A stretch of 64,000 nucleotides of DNA from Maribacter forsetii DSM 18668 (GCF_000744105.1 NZ_JQLH01000001.1:3162001-3226000); one strand, 5' to 3'. Counted from the first letter of the stretch, positions 44,860 to 55,187 are shown. Notes: a model not told the origin generated them from the sequence alone. Made by a program: numbers and translations.

Positions 44860-47800
44860 TTACTTTCTATCCTCAACTGTTTCACCTTTATTTCCTTCCA
44901 TATATTCTGTAGGCGTAACATTGAACAATTCTCTAAAGGTTTTACTGAAATACGCTGTTGAATTAAAACCGCACATATGCGTTACTTCTTTGATAGAATA
45001 GTTCTTTTGTTCCAATAACTCAGCTGCATATCTAAGTCTAATTGTTCGTATAAAATGACTAGGGTTATTCCCCGTCAATGTATTTATTTTACGGTAGAAT
45101 TGAGATCGACCAATACCTAATTCTTTTAAAATATCATCTTGCTTAAAATCTTCATCACTTACATTATCTAACACTACCTTAGTAGCCTTATCCAGGAATA
45201 CTTCATCCATATTATTTGTAGTGACTTCACTCGATGGAAAAATTCCTCCAATTTCAGAAAAACGTTTTCTAAGTCTTTTTTTCGCTTCAATAAGATTTCT
45301 AATTCTAGATTTTAAAACACTTGTTACAAAGGGCTTGGATAAATAGGCATCGGCACCATTATCATACCCACTTACCCTATCAATCTCTAGACTTCTTGCC
45401 GTAAGTAGAATTACCGGTATATGGCATGTCTCAAACTCGGTTTTCAATAATCTACACATTTCAAATCCATCCATCTTAGGCATCATTACATCACTTATCA
45501 CCAAATCAGGATAGCGTTTTTTAACCATTTCCAATCCTTCTTCGCCATTCTTTGCCTGCAACACTTTATACTTATCCTGCAAATCGTTCTTTAAATGTTG
45601 ACGCAATTCTTTATTATCCTCTACAAGCAAAATTGTAGGTTTTTCTATTTCACTTTCTGAATTTAGATTAGGTAATATTAAATTTTCATCATCTGCAATG
45701 TACATCTCATATTCTACAGACTTCATTGAATTTATCAAGAATTCATTTTTTACATTCTCAACTTCTACTGGTGCCAACTTGCTATCTAAAGGTAACCTGA
45801 CAACAAACTTACTCCCTACCCCATATTCACTTTCAACATAAATTTCACCTCCATGTTTTTCAACCAATGCTTGTGTAAAGTTGAGCCCAATACCTGTACC
45901 AGATTTGGTAATATCAATATGATAAAAACGAGAGAATATATTTTTAATCTGTTCCTTATCTAAACCTATACCAGAGTCAGTAACCGTAATTTCAACGAAG
46001 TCTCCTGTCATTTCCTTTTTAAGGAATAACAATTTCGACGAGCTTTTTTTCTGAGATATCTTTTTTATTGAAAAAGTTATCTCTCCACCTGAATTGGTGA
46101 ATTTTAAAGCATTTGAAATTAAATTGGTAATGATCTTTTCTACCTTATCTAAATCAAATAAGAAAACAATATCCTCAGATTCCGATATAAATCGATACTC
46201 AATCTCTTTCTTATTGGCAAGACCAACAAATAGGGAGAAAATATCTTCGCTAAATTTTACAATGTTTCCTTTTTCTAATTGAAGTGGTGCCATACCTACA
46301 TCCATCTTTCTATAATCTAACAATTGATTTACTAAGTGTAATAACCTACGTGCACTACGTTGTATAGAAATAGCTGATGATTTTACTTCTTCTGGGTTGT
46401 AGTTATAGTTAGTTAATATCTTATCTACCGGATTCATAATCAAAGTAAGCGGTGTTCTAAATTCATGAGATACATTTACAAAGAACTGTAACTTCATCTG
46501 ATCCAATTCATGCTCTTGGGCTTCTTGAACTTTTTGGGTATAGTAACGTAATACTAAGTACGAAACCAATACACCTAATAAGATATAAAGTACATAAGCC
46601 CACCAGGTTCTCCATGGTGGTGAAAGAACTTCAAAATTAACGATTGTTGCCTTAGCTTGCTCCCAATTGCCATCTAAAGATGCCTTCACCTCAAAGCCAT
46701 ATTTACCCGGACTTAGATTAGCATAGCTAACCTCTCTTTTAGTACCAATGGTTTCAAAATCGTTATCAAGACCTTGCAATTTATAAGCATATTTTACCCT
46801 TTCCGGGTTTTCAAAATTAAGTGCCAAAAAATCGAATGCGACATAATTTTCATCATAGTTCAATTTTAAATTATCTAAGTCCTCTAACTTATCCTCTAAT
46901 AAAATCCTCTCATTAATCGTATCACCAACAACTACGGGTATATTATTCAATGTAAATTGAGTAATCTTAGGTTTTAGCGGTGATGAAGGTTTTAACGTAA
47001 TATCATCTGGGTGAAATATATTAAATCCGTTTATGCCTCCTATTATAATTCTACCATCACTGGTTTTCTCAATAGATTTACTTTGGTATTCGGGCCCTTG
47101 CAACCCGTCATGAATATTAAAGTTCTTTAATTGATCTGTTTCTGTATTTAAAAATGAAAGTCCGCTTTTTGTTGTAATCCAAAAGTTGTGATTATCATCT
47201 TCTTGTACACCAACCACCAAATTATTGGGTAAACCTTCTTTTGAGGTGTATGACTTAAGGACATTAAATTCTGAATCTAATTTATAAATACCAGTATCTG
47301 CGCCCAACCAAATATTACCTAAATGATCTTCAGATATATGATTGATTAGGTTGTCTTCAATACCTGATCTTTTAATTTCGCTAAATGTCAATGTTTCAGG
47401 TATTCTTTCATTAAACTGGTTTAATTCAATATAATTTAACCCTAAAGAAGTGCCAACAAATAACCTATTTCTAGAATCAACGAATAAATAGAATATAAAG
47501 TTACTGGCCAGACCGTTTTCCTTGCCAGCTATATTTTTAAAATTATAGAACTTATCGGTTACAGGGTCAAAAAGACTTAAACCTTCTGTTCTCAACCCAA
47601 GCCATATTCTATTATCATTATCCTCTACCCCTGACCAAACGGAATTTTGGCCTATGGTATTAGGGTTAGATTCATTGTGCAAATAACGTTTAACATTATA
47701 ACTTTCTGGATCAAATCTATTTAATCCCCCATCTAAAGTACATACCCAAATTTTCCTATTCTTAGACTCAAAGGTGTATAGTATTCTATCTGAACTTATG

Positions 47801-49053
47801 CTATTGATATTCTTAGGATTATGCCGAAAATGTTGAAATGTATTTTCTTCTTGATCTAATAGATTTAACCCGCCATTGTAGGCACTAATCCAAATTCTGT
47901 CTTTTGAGTCTGCCAGAACAGATTGTGCAATTTTCTCGTTAAGACCATCTGGGTTGCCAGGTTGATAGTAATAATGACCAAAAGCATATTGCGACGGGTC
48001 TAACTTACTTACACCTTTATCGTAACTACCTATCCAATAAATACCATTACAATCTTCATAAATTTTAGATGGTTTGTTGTTAGGCAATGAAAATGAATCG
48101 GAAAAATTATTGACTAAATTCTGAATTATTCTTTCTTCGGTCTTATTTAAAATGAACACTCCATAACCATCTGTTGATGCCCAAATATTACCATCTTCAT
48201 CTAAATGCATATCTCGAATGGCAATATCGGTTTCATCTGTAAATGATATATGAGAAAAGCTATTTTTAGACCTATTCCAATGAATAATGTTTGAGAGGTT
48301 GTTTCCTATCCAAAAATCATTATCAGCATCAACAAATATATTCTTAGGTATATGGTTTAATTCGTAGTTAGAAGTGTTCTCTATTAATACACGATCAAAA
48401 TTATCTTGCTCAGCGTTATATCTATTTAAATATTCACCATTGGTTCCTAACCAAATTTCATTGTTTTGATCTTTAAGAATTACATTAACTATATTATTAT
48501 CCAACGAATTTAAATTAGAATCATCATTTAGATAATAATAAAATTTTAATTCAGATACATCTGCATTAAACTCTTCAAGTAAAATTTTTATGACACCATT
48601 ATTGGTAGCTACCCACAAGGCATTCTTTTCTTCATCAAAAAGTAAAGCATTTATAAATTTACGTGGATTATTAGATAAGGAAAGTTGCTTGTACAGATCT
48701 ACTCTAAGAAAACTATTGGTTTTCTTATTAAAGTAATTTAAGCCATTGTTAGTTCCTATCCATAAATTACCGTCTTCTCCTTCTACAATTGCATTAATTC
48801 TATTATTACTAATTGAATTTTGGTCATTTAATATTGACCTGTACACTTCAAACTCGTACCCATTATACTTATTAAGGCCGTCAATAGTACCAAACCACAT
48901 AAAACCTTCTGAGTCTTGAAAAATAGTTAAGCAAGTACTGCTCGATAATCCATCAACGGTATCTAAGTTTTCAAACTTAAAATTGTTGAATTGAGCATAA
49001 GACAAGAAGCTTATTGAGTAAAACAGGACGAGAAAGAATATCCTTAAATTCAT
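44860..49053 (-). CDS. Hybrid two-component system regulator (HTCS)
   Basis: 1397 residues. Signal/anchor start (MNLRIFFLVLFYSISFLSYAQ); about 700 residues of two-component regulator propeller repeats (WFGTIDGLNKYNG, LWIGTNNGLNYFN, IWLGTNGEYLNRY and others) form the periplasmic sensor; a Y_Y_Y domain (KYGFEVKASLDG); one transmembrane helix (WWAYVLYILLGVLVSYLVL, about 815-835); HisKA with His863 in NVSHEFRTP; HATPase_c with NLISNALKF and DSGIGL; a receiver (1138-1255) with Asp1188 in VISDVMMPK; and a C-terminal AraC-type HTH (about 1290-1390, GRSQFYRKI, GFNSTAYFSKTFRE). It should sense an oligosaccharide product of this PUL and bind the 21-bp direct repeats described here. The gene is convergent with susD. 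Confidence 0.95.
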   Translation of the reverse strand: MNLRIFFLVLFYSISFLSYAQFNNFKFENLDTVDGLSSSTCLTIFQDSEGFMWFGTIDGLNKYNGYEFEVYRSILNDQNSISNNRINAIVEGEDGNLWIGTNNGLNYFNKKTNSFLRVDLYKQLSLSNNPRKFINALLFDEEKNALWVATNNGVIKILLEEFNADVSELKFYYYLNDDSNLNSLDNNIVNVILKDQNNEIWLGTNGEYLNRYNAEQDNFDRVLIENTSNYELNHIPKNIFVDADNDFWIGNNLSNIIHWNRSKNSFSHISFTDETDIAIRDMHLDEDGNIWASTDGYGVFILNKTEERIIQNLVNNFSDSFSLPNNKPSKIYEDCNGIYWIGSYDKGVSKLDPSQYAFGHYYYQPGNPDGLNEKIAQSVLADSKDRIWISAYNGGLNLLDQEENTFQHFRHNPKNINSISSDRILYTFESKNRKIWVCTLDGGLNRFDPESYNVKRYLHNESNPNTIGQNSVWSGVEDNDNRIWLGLRTEGLSLFDPVTDKFYNFKNIAGKENGLASNFIFYLFVDSRNRLFVGTSLGLNYIELNQFNERIPETLTFSEIKRSGIEDNLINHISEDHLGNIWLGADTGIYKLDSEFNVLKSYTSKEGLPNNLVVGVQEDDNHNFWITTKSGLSFLNTETDQLKNFNIHDGLQGPEYQSKSIEKTSDGRIIIGGINGFNIFHPDDITLKPSSPLKPKITQFTLNNIPVVVGDTINERILLEDKLEDLDNLKLNYDENYVAFDFLALNFENPERVKYAYKLQGLDNDFETIGTKREVSYANLSPGKYGFEVKASLDGNWEQAKATIVNFEVLSPPWRTWWAYVLYILLGVLVSYLVLRYYTQKVQEAQEHELDQMKLQFFVNVSHEFRTPLTLIMNPVDKILTNYNYNPEEVKSSAISIQRSARRLLHLVNQLLDYRKMDVGMAPLQLEKGNIVKFSEDIFSLFVGLANKKEIEYRFISESEDIVFLFDLDKVEKIITNLISNALKFTNSGGEITFSIKKISQKKSSSKLLFLKKEMTGDFVEITVTDSGIGLDKEQIKNIFSRFYHIDITKSGTGIGLNFTQALVEKHGGEIYVESEYGVGSKFVVRLPLDSKLAPVEVENVKNEFLINSMKSVEYEMYIADDENLILPNLNSESEIEKPTILLVEDNKELRQHLKNDLQDKYKVLQAKNGEEGLEMVKKRYPDLVISDVMMPKMDGFEMCRLLKTEFETCHIPVILLTARSLEIDRVSGYDNGADAYLSKPFVTSVLKSRIRNLIEAKKRLRKRFSEIGGIFPSSEVTTNNMDEVFLDKATKVVLDNVSDEDFKQDDILKELGIGRSQFYRKINTLTGNNPSHFIRTIRLRYAAELLEQKNYSIKEVTHMCGFNSTAYFSKTFRELFNVTPTEYMEGNKGETVEDRK

Positions 49054-49282
49054 TATTGACCGATTATTATTTTGAACTAAAAAAAGCTAAAAAAGACGCT
49101 TTTCACTCCAAAAAGATTTAATAATCAAAATAGCAAAATTTAAGCGAATTATTGATAGATATTCAATAAAAATAAGGGATTACAAGCATTTAACAAATTA
49201 AAGCCAAAACACTATTTTAAAAATCTATTTAAAGGATTTTAAAAACTCGATACTAATGGAATTCTTAAAAGTTTTTAGTCAC

Positions 49283-50146
49283 TTATTTAATACTCTGCCT
49301 CATTAAACCTTCTTGCGCAACCGAAGCAACCAAAACTCCTTTTCTGTCATAAACACTACCTCTTGCAAAACCACGAGAGTTAGATGCACTTGGGCTATCC
49401 ATACTATATAACAACCATTTTGTAATATCAAAGTCTCTATGAAACCAGATGGCATGATCTAAACTGGCGTAAAACGTTTCTCCTTTATTCAACTCTTCTC
49501 GGTGTGGCAAAGTTGCCGTCGTCAGCAAATTATAATCAGAGGCATAGGCTAATAACTGTTGCTGCATGGGCAAACTAATTTCAGTAGCATCAGAAGTTTT
49601 AAGCCAAGTATTAAAGAAAGGAGAACCATTCTCTACCAACTGTGTGGTAAATTTTTCTACTGGCTTAAATTCGAACACCTTAGGCTGTATCGCTTTAAGT
49701 CTTTTATATGCGGTAGGATGTAAATCTTTTATCTCTTCAACCTGTTCTAAACTTGTGGTTAATTTCTCTGGTGGAATTAAATTGGGCATTGGAAACTGAT
49801 GGTTTACTCCGTCAGTTTTTACCTGAAAAGATGCCGCCATATTAAAAATAGCTACTCCATTTTGTTTCGCCACTACTCTTCTGGTAGTAAAACTCCCCCC
49901 ATTTCTAATGGTATCTACCTCATAACGGATAGGATATCTCAAATCTCCACCCAAAATAAAATAACCATGTAACGAATGGGCTATACGATCTTCTGGAACA
50001 GTTTGATAAGCAGCATGTAAAGATTGTGCTAATACTTGCCCTCCAAAAACCCTTCCCCAAGGTGCTTGGTAGTTTTGCCCTTCAAATATGGTTTCTTCTA
50101 TTTTTTTTAGAGTTATCAACTCTACTAATTCCTTAATTGTCTGCAT
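49283..50146 (-). CDS. tesB: Acyl-CoA thioesterase II (TesB family)
   Basis: I start at 50146 (MQTIKELVELI), 48 bp inside the longest frame, since the family begins here and the extra residues are not homologous; this gives 287 residues. Double hot-dog fold: GRVFGGQVLAQSLHAA, HSLHGYFILGGD and FTTRRVVAKQNG in the first half, SLDHAIWFHR, LLYSMDSPSASNSRGFARG in the second. The Asp in SLDHAIWFH matches the TesB catalytic Asp. TesB enzymes hydrolyse medium/long acyl-CoA thioesters in the cytoplasm. It begins a lipid-related region unlike the PUL behind it. Confidence 0.93.
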   Translation of the reverse strand: MQTIKELVELITLKKIEETIFEGQNYQAPWGRVFGGQVLAQSLHAAYQTVPEDRIAHSLHGYFILGGDLRYPIRYEVDTIRNGGSFTTRRVVAKQNGVAIFNMAASFQVKTDGVNHQFPMPNLIPPEKLTTSLEQVEEIKDLHPTAYKRLKAIQPKVFEFKPVEKFTTQLVENGSPFFNTWLKTSDATEISLPMQQQLLAYASDYNLLTTATLPHREELNKGETFYASLDHAIWFHRDFDITKWLLYSMDSPSASNSRGFARGSVYDRKGVLVASVAQEGLMRQSIK

Positions 50147-50616
50147 GTATAGTAACTGATTGTAAGTGGAACAATTTAAGTATAAAAAAAACAAAAGTTC
50201 GTGGTTAAACCTATTCCCTTTTGAAAATAATCTAGAAGAACCGGACTTTACATTTCTAAACTCATAGCAAATTTTACCGAATTTTAATTTTGGAAACGAG
50301 ATAATCTATGCATTAAAAAACACCTTACTAAAAAAAATAACGCATAAGCTAAGAACAAAATTCTTATGAATAAACAAGATTTCATTAAACTATTATATTA
50401 AATCAATGATATAATGTTAAAATATTGATTAATTATCAATGTTTATATACCATTGTTATTAATAAGTCTAGACTACCTAAACAAATATCCACAAGTGCAT
50501 ATCTTTTTAATGACTAATTAAAAGATTAAAAGTGAATTCATTTAATCTCTAAAATATCGCATAAAGATTTGGTCTCAGCACTATTAATAAATATGTAAAA
50601 AACTTAAATCCTAAAA
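50147..50616. promoter_or_regulatory. Gene-free region before the thiolase
   Basis: 470 bp with no gene. It has inverted repeats: ATTGAT/ATCAAT with a 5-bp spacer (50424-50440), a perfect AGTCTAGACT, and AGATTAAA/TTTAATCT (50523-50548) 70 bp upstream of the thiolase. Their function is unknown. Confidence 0.35.
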
Positions 50617-51798
50617 ATGAAAGAAGCAGTAATTGTATCAACCGCTAGAACTCCTATGGGAAGAGCCTATAAGGGCGCTATGAATGCCACACAAACTCCA
50701 ACAATGGCAGGCTGGACCATTCACGAAGCAGTAAAACGTGCTGGTGTAGACCCCGCAGAAATAGATGATGTTATTATGGGCTGTGCTTTACCTCAAGGAA
50801 CATCTGGTATGAATATAGGCAGAATGGCAGCACTTGCCGGCGGTTTACCTGTAACCGTTTCTGGCATGACCATTGACCGTCAATGTTCTTCTGGTATGAT
50901 GGCCATTGCAACAGCTGCAAAACAAATCTTACATGACGGTATGAGTATTACTATAGGTGGCGGAGTAGAATCTATATCTATGGTACAAAACGACCATATG
51001 AATACGTTTCATATGGTAGACAAAAAATTAAAGGCAGTCCATAAAGATGTTTATATGCCAATGCTGCAAACAGCAGAAGTGGTTGCCAAACGTTATAAAA
51101 TTAGCCGCGAAGCGCAAGATGCTTACGGACTTCAATCTCAAATGCGAACCGCAGCTGCACAAGAAGCCGGTAAATTTGACGATGAGATCATACCTGTAGA
51201 AACGGTAAAGGCTATCGTAGATAAGGAAACCAAAGAAATGAGATTTCATCCTGCTTATTTAAATAAGGATGAAGGCAATAGACCTGAAACAACCGCCGAA
51301 GGTCTTGCAGGTTTGCGTTTAGTGAATGAAGGTGGTACTATAACTGCAGGTAATGCCAGCCAAATGTCTGACGGTGCATCTGCCTGTGTTTTAATGGATT
51401 CAAAATTAGCAGAACAACGTGGTGTTTCCCCATTGGGCATTTATCGTGGTATTGCGGTTGCCGGTTGCGAGCCAGACGAAATGGGAATTGGTCCTGTATA
51501 TGCCATTCCAAAACTATTAAAGGCACATGGACTAAAAATGAGTGATATCGGACTTTGGGAGCTTAATGAAGCTTTTGCTGTTCAAGTACTGTACTGTCAA
51601 GAAAAATTAGGTATTCCCAATGAATTAATGAATGTTAACGGCGGTGCTATTTCCATTGGTCACCCTTATGGTATGTCGGGCTCAAGAATGGTCGCACATT
51701 CATTAATAGAAGGAAAAAGACGTGGAGCAAAATATGTAGTTTCTACCATGTGTGTTGGTGGTGGAATGGGTGCTGCCGGTCTTTTTGAAGTGGTATAA
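50617..51798 (+). CDS. fadA: Acetyl-CoA C-acyltransferase (thiolase)
   Basis: 393 residues, standard thiolase length. Nucleophilic Cys90 lies in DRQCSSGM; NEAFAVQ and the GHPYGMSGSRM His motif are present; the C-terminal Cys is in CVGGGMGAAG. It splits 3-ketoacyl-CoA with CoA in the last step of beta-oxidation, or makes acetoacetyl-CoA. It is a single gene followed by a strong terminator (51851-51883). Assignment as FadA-type rather than acetoacetyl-CoA thiolase rests on the neighbouring acyl-CoA genes. Confidence 0.93.
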   Translation: MKEAVIVSTARTPMGRAYKGAMNATQTPTMAGWTIHEAVKRAGVDPAEIDDVIMGCALPQGTSGMNIGRMAALAGGLPVTVSGMTIDRQCSSGMMAIATAAKQILHDGMSITIGGGVESISMVQNDHMNTFHMVDKKLKAVHKDVYMPMLQTAEVVAKRYKISREAQDAYGLQSQMRTAAAQEAGKFDDEIIPVETVKAIVDKETKEMRFHPAYLNKDEGNRPETTAEGLAGLRLVNEGGTITAGNASQMSDGASACVLMDSKLAEQRGVSPLGIYRGIAVAGCEPDEMGIGPVYAIPKLLKAHGLKMSDIGLWELNEAFAVQVLYCQEKLGIPNELMNVNGGAISIGHPYGMSGSRMVAHSLIEGKRRGAKYVVSTMCVGGGMGAAGLFEVV

Positions 51799-51850
51799 TA
51801 CAATCCTACAATGTAACTAATACAACCATTACTTATTTATGATATTTAAA

Positions 51851-51883
51851 AAAACCTCGCGGCTACATCAGCGAGGTTTTTTT
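51851..51883 (+). terminator. Rho-independent terminator after the thiolase
   Basis: AAAACCTCGC (51851-51860) pairs fully with GCGAGGTTTT (51871-51880) around a 10-nt loop, with T residues running to 51883. It lies 52 bp after the stop. Confidence 0.9.
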
Positions 51884-52165
51884 ATGCAGAAAAATGGTAC
51901 ACTAATTACGGAGACAAGCTTTTTTGACCTACACATTAAAAGCACTCCAATAATACTGTTTTCTAAATCTAACTACATTTTAAACTATTCCACAACCTCT
52001 AGCTAATAAAATTGTTTTCCTCAATGAAATAGATTTCAAAAGCAATTGCTTAGCTGTGAATCCTTATACAAATTACAATATCATCAGTTTTAATTTAAGT
52101 CACTAAAAAGACCATAAAATTATCATTTACATAAAATTTTAATATAAAAATTATTAAATTAATTT

Positions 52166-52181
52166 ATTAAACTAGTTTAAT
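52166..52181. promoter_or_regulatory. Palindromic candidate operator upstream of the TonB receptor
   Basis: ATTAAACTAGTTTAAT, a perfect 16-bp palindrome centred about 63 bp before the receptor start. The same arms (ATTAAAC, GTTTAAT) recur at 55988-56003 before the acyl-CoA dehydrogenase unit, so one regulator may bind both. Confidence 0.5.
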
Positions 52182-52236
52182 TTAATTATTCAATAATTGA
52201 CATATATTAGGGCGAACATTAAACCAATCAACCAAA

Positions 52237-55116
52237 ATGAAAAAATTCCTCTTAACAACATTGGCAATTTTTGCACTTTCAACACTCGCTCTTACAGCAC
52301 AAACCACAATTTCTGGAGTCATTACAGATTCAGAAATAGGCGAACCCTTAATTGGCGCCAACGTTATAATTCAAGGAACTAATATAGGTGCAAGTACAGA
52401 TTATGATGGTAAGTTTTCAATAACCAGCAATGAACCGTTACCTTGGAACTTATCGATTAGTTACGCCGGCTATGCTTCTAAAATTATGCCGGTAACAAGT
52501 GCTAACACCAATTTAAAATATGATTTAAAACAAACAGCTTTTATTGTAGATGAAGTTGTAATATCTGCTTCACGTAGAAGAGAAAAAGTACAGGAGGCAC
52601 CCGCTTCGGTCACCGTCCTTTCAGCTAAAAAATTAGTAGGCTCACCACAAATTGATGCCGCAAGAAATTTGGTGAATGTACCTGGTGTTACCGTTCAACA
52701 GCAATCTGGCTCTAGAATGAATTTTGAAATGAGGGCAGCTGCTAGTACCTTTAGTACAAGAGTATTTCCTATTAAAGATTACAGGAGTTTAGTGGCTCCA
52801 GGAAATAATACCTTTCAATCAGACAAATCTGGACTCAGTAATATTGATATTGAAAGAATTGAAGTGGTTAGAGGTGCAGGTTCTGCACTTTATGGACCAG
52901 GAGTAACTTCTGGTGTAATACATTTTATAACCAAAGGCGCAATAGACAACCCTGGTACCACTCTTCAAGTTTATGGTGGTGAATTAAATACATATGGAGC
53001 CGCCTTAAGACATGCTACCAAAGTTTCTGATAAATTCGGTTTCAAAATAAATCTCCAATACAATAGAGGTGATGAATTTACACTTGATGGTTCTGAAGGC
53101 ACAACCGCAGCTGATGGAACATTTACTAGGCAAATAGATAAGTTTCAATCTACCATTGTACAACCTTCATTAACATCTACAGGTGTAGTAGATGATAGTA
53201 GTCCTGGTAAAACAATCCTAGAATTAACCCCTAGAGCAGATGGAAATGTAATGCAAGATTATTATTGGAATATGGGTTCAGATATCACATTGGAATTCCG
53301 TCCGCAAGATGATTTAAGTATCATTGTAGCAGGTGGATTAAATCAATCTTCTTCTGTGTTCTATAATGATTTGGGAGAAGGTCTATCACAACCGCAAGAA
53401 ATTTGGGGACAGGCAAGAATGCAAAAAGGTGGATTGTTTGCTCAATTTTATACTACTCACACTAATTTTGGCCCTGAAGACAGACCTATATTCTTATATC
53501 AAACAGGAAATAGAACCCCATTAGCTCTAAAACAATACGAAGGGCAATTGCAATACAACTTCGATATTCCTGATTTTTTAAATTCAAATTTTACGGTTGG
53601 GTCAGATTACCGTCTTACTAAAACAGATACCGAGGGATTAGTGCATGGTAGAAATGAAGACGATGATGATTATAATGTATTCGGTATTTATGCACAGGGT
53701 AAATTTGAATTGGCGAAAAAGTTAGATTTAGTTTTAGCAGGACGTTTTGATAAATTTAATATTCCTGACGAGACTGCCATTGCTCCTAGAATTGCATTAG
53801 TGTATAAGGCAAGTCCAAAACATACCTTTAGAGCTTCTTTTAATAATGCTAGCTTCTCTCCTTCTGCGTCTGAATGGAATTACGATTTCCCAGTAAATTC
53901 TCCTGTTCCGGGCTTTTTTGATTTTTGGTTAGCTGGGTCAAATGACATTCATTCATTTGATAATGCAACAAGTATCGAATTTTTAAATCATAATGTAACG
54001 GCTGCTGGTATAAGTGCGGCGACCGGTATACCCATTGAGTCCCTAACACCTCTTGCCGGTGCACTTCCACAAGAATTACCAAAGGAGTTATTAGGTACTG
54101 GAGGTCTTACAAATGAATTTGTACATCAATTTGCGTCAGGCTCATTAATTGCTGCTATGCAAGCCAACGGTTTAGAAGATTTTATTGATGATATTCAAGG
54201 CGTGTTGGCAAATAGCCCTACAGGAAATAACGGAACATTTCTTGGAATCAACGCATTGGAAGGCGGTGCACCTAATAATAATTTAACCAATACAGTACGT
54301 GGGGTAATAGCAACTTCTAAGACTTATGAAGTTGGTTACAAAGGAATTATAGGTGATAAATTTTCTGCTTCTCTTGATTTGTATGCTATTACAGAAAGAG
54401 GCGGTTTTGACTTTACAGCAATTGCTCCGTTAATTGGTTTGACCGAATTTAGCCAAGACCCTTTCTTAGCTAAGACCGGGGAATTAATTGGCGCTTTGGT
54501 CGAAGCAGGATTATCTCAAGAAGTAGCAACTGGATTAGTTTCGCAGGCATATGCAGGTACTGCCGCTTTAATACCAAACTTTTATTCAACAGGTAGTGTT
54601 GAAACTAATAGAGTGCCACAAGATGATGGAATCTTACATGTTGCTGCAGGTTACAGAGTTTTTGATGCTCCTTATACAAGATATGGCGCAGATTTAGGTC
54701 TGCAATATTTTGCATCGGATAAGTTAACATTCTTCGGCAACTATTCTTGGGTTAATGCTTCTGAATTTGAAAGGGAACAAGGTGACGGTACCGCCCCATT
54801 TACTACCTTTTTAAATGCACCTGCAAATAAATATCGATTAGGTGCAAATTATGGAGCAGAAAAAGGAATTAGAGCAAACGTATCTTTTCAACATGATGAT
54901 GCGTTTACTGCAAGTGCCGGACAATTTTCTGGGGAAGTACAAGAAAAAAACTTAGTAGATGCTGGTATCGGTTATGTTTTTGACAATGGACTAGCGGTAG
55001 ACCTATCCGCTCAAAATTTATTTGACAATGAATATAGAGCTTTGGTCAATATGCCTGCAATCGGTAGAAGAGTTATTGCGAAATTAACGTATAACTTCGG
55101 CGGCAATAAAAATTAA
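52237..55116 (+). CDS. TonB-dependent receptor with carboxypeptidase-regulatory-like domain
   Basis: 959 residues; signal peptide 1-21 (LALTAQ). The N-terminal Ig-like domain (ISGVITDSEIGEPLIGANVIIQG, about 25-100) leads to the plug (VDEVVISASRRREKVQEAP, NIDIERIEVVRGAGSALYGPG) and a beta-barrel ending VIAKLTYNFGGNKN. It lacks a SusD partner, so it is not a glycan importer of SusCD type. An unusual stretch of about 575-740 (long acidic/hydrophobic loops such as GAGALPQEL-like and NGTFLGINAL) inserts into the barrel. Its neighbours are lipid catabolism genes, which suggests uptake of a lipid-like or hydrophobic substrate. That role is inferred. Confidence 0.88.
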   Translation: MKKFLLTTLAIFALSTLALTAQTTISGVITDSEIGEPLIGANVIIQGTNIGASTDYDGKFSITSNEPLPWNLSISYAGYASKIMPVTSANTNLKYDLKQTAFIVDEVVISASRRREKVQEAPASVTVLSAKKLVGSPQIDAARNLVNVPGVTVQQQSGSRMNFEMRAAASTFSTRVFPIKDYRSLVAPGNNTFQSDKSGLSNIDIERIEVVRGAGSALYGPGVTSGVIHFITKGAIDNPGTTLQVYGGELNTYGAALRHATKVSDKFGFKINLQYNRGDEFTLDGSEGTTAADGTFTRQIDKFQSTIVQPSLTSTGVVDDSSPGKTILELTPRADGNVMQDYYWNMGSDITLEFRPQDDLSIIVAGGLNQSSSVFYNDLGEGLSQPQEIWGQARMQKGGLFAQFYTTHTNFGPEDRPIFLYQTGNRTPLALKQYEGQLQYNFDIPDFLNSNFTVGSDYRLTKTDTEGLVHGRNEDDDDYNVFGIYAQGKFELAKKLDLVLAGRFDKFNIPDETAIAPRIALVYKASPKHTFRASFNNASFSPSASEWNYDFPVNSPVPGFFDFWLAGSNDIHSFDNATSIEFLNHNVTAAGISAATGIPIESLTPLAGALPQELPKELLGTGGLTNEFVHQFASGSLIAAMQANGLEDFIDDIQGVLANSPTGNNGTFLGINALEGGAPNNNLTNTVRGVIATSKTYEVGYKGIIGDKFSASLDLYAITERGGFDFTAIAPLIGLTEFSQDPFLAKTGELIGALVEAGLSQEVATGLVSQAYAGTAALIPNFYSTGSVETNRVPQDDGILHVAAGYRVFDAPYTRYGADLGLQYFASDKLTFFGNYSWVNASEFEREQGDGTAPFTTFLNAPANKYRLGANYGAEKGIRANVSFQHDDAFTASAGQFSGEVQEKNLVDAGIGYVFDNGLAVDLSAQNLFDNEYRALVNMPAIGRRVIAKLTYNFGGNKN

Positions 55117-55171
55117 AAAAAAGACCGGTAGAATTACTAGCTGATAATCTTTTTATTTTCAATGTAATAGG

Positions 55172-55187
55172 TTGACGGATCGGTCAA
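55172..55187. promoter_or_regulatory. Inverted repeat before the Crp/Fnr gene, TetR-operator-like
   Basis: TTGACGGATCGGTCAA is symmetrical (TTGAC...GTCAA around GATC) except for one G/G pair on each side. This layout resembles operators of TetR-family regulators. It lies 106 bp before the Crp/Fnr start and 56 bp after the receptor stop; no TetR gene is in the window. Confidence 0.45.

Larger units (their letters stand above)
51799..52236. promoter_or_regulatory. Gap between thiolase and TonB receptor
   Basis: 438 bp. It holds the thiolase terminator (51851-51883), then an AT-rich stretch with no ORF, and the palindrome at 52166-52181 about 55 bp before the receptor ATG. A small frame at 52197 overlaps the receptor start and is not a gene. 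Confidence 0.5.

Noticed and set aside
52197..52382. Small ORF overlapping the TonB receptor start
   Set aside because: It is an out-of-frame shadow with no family features.
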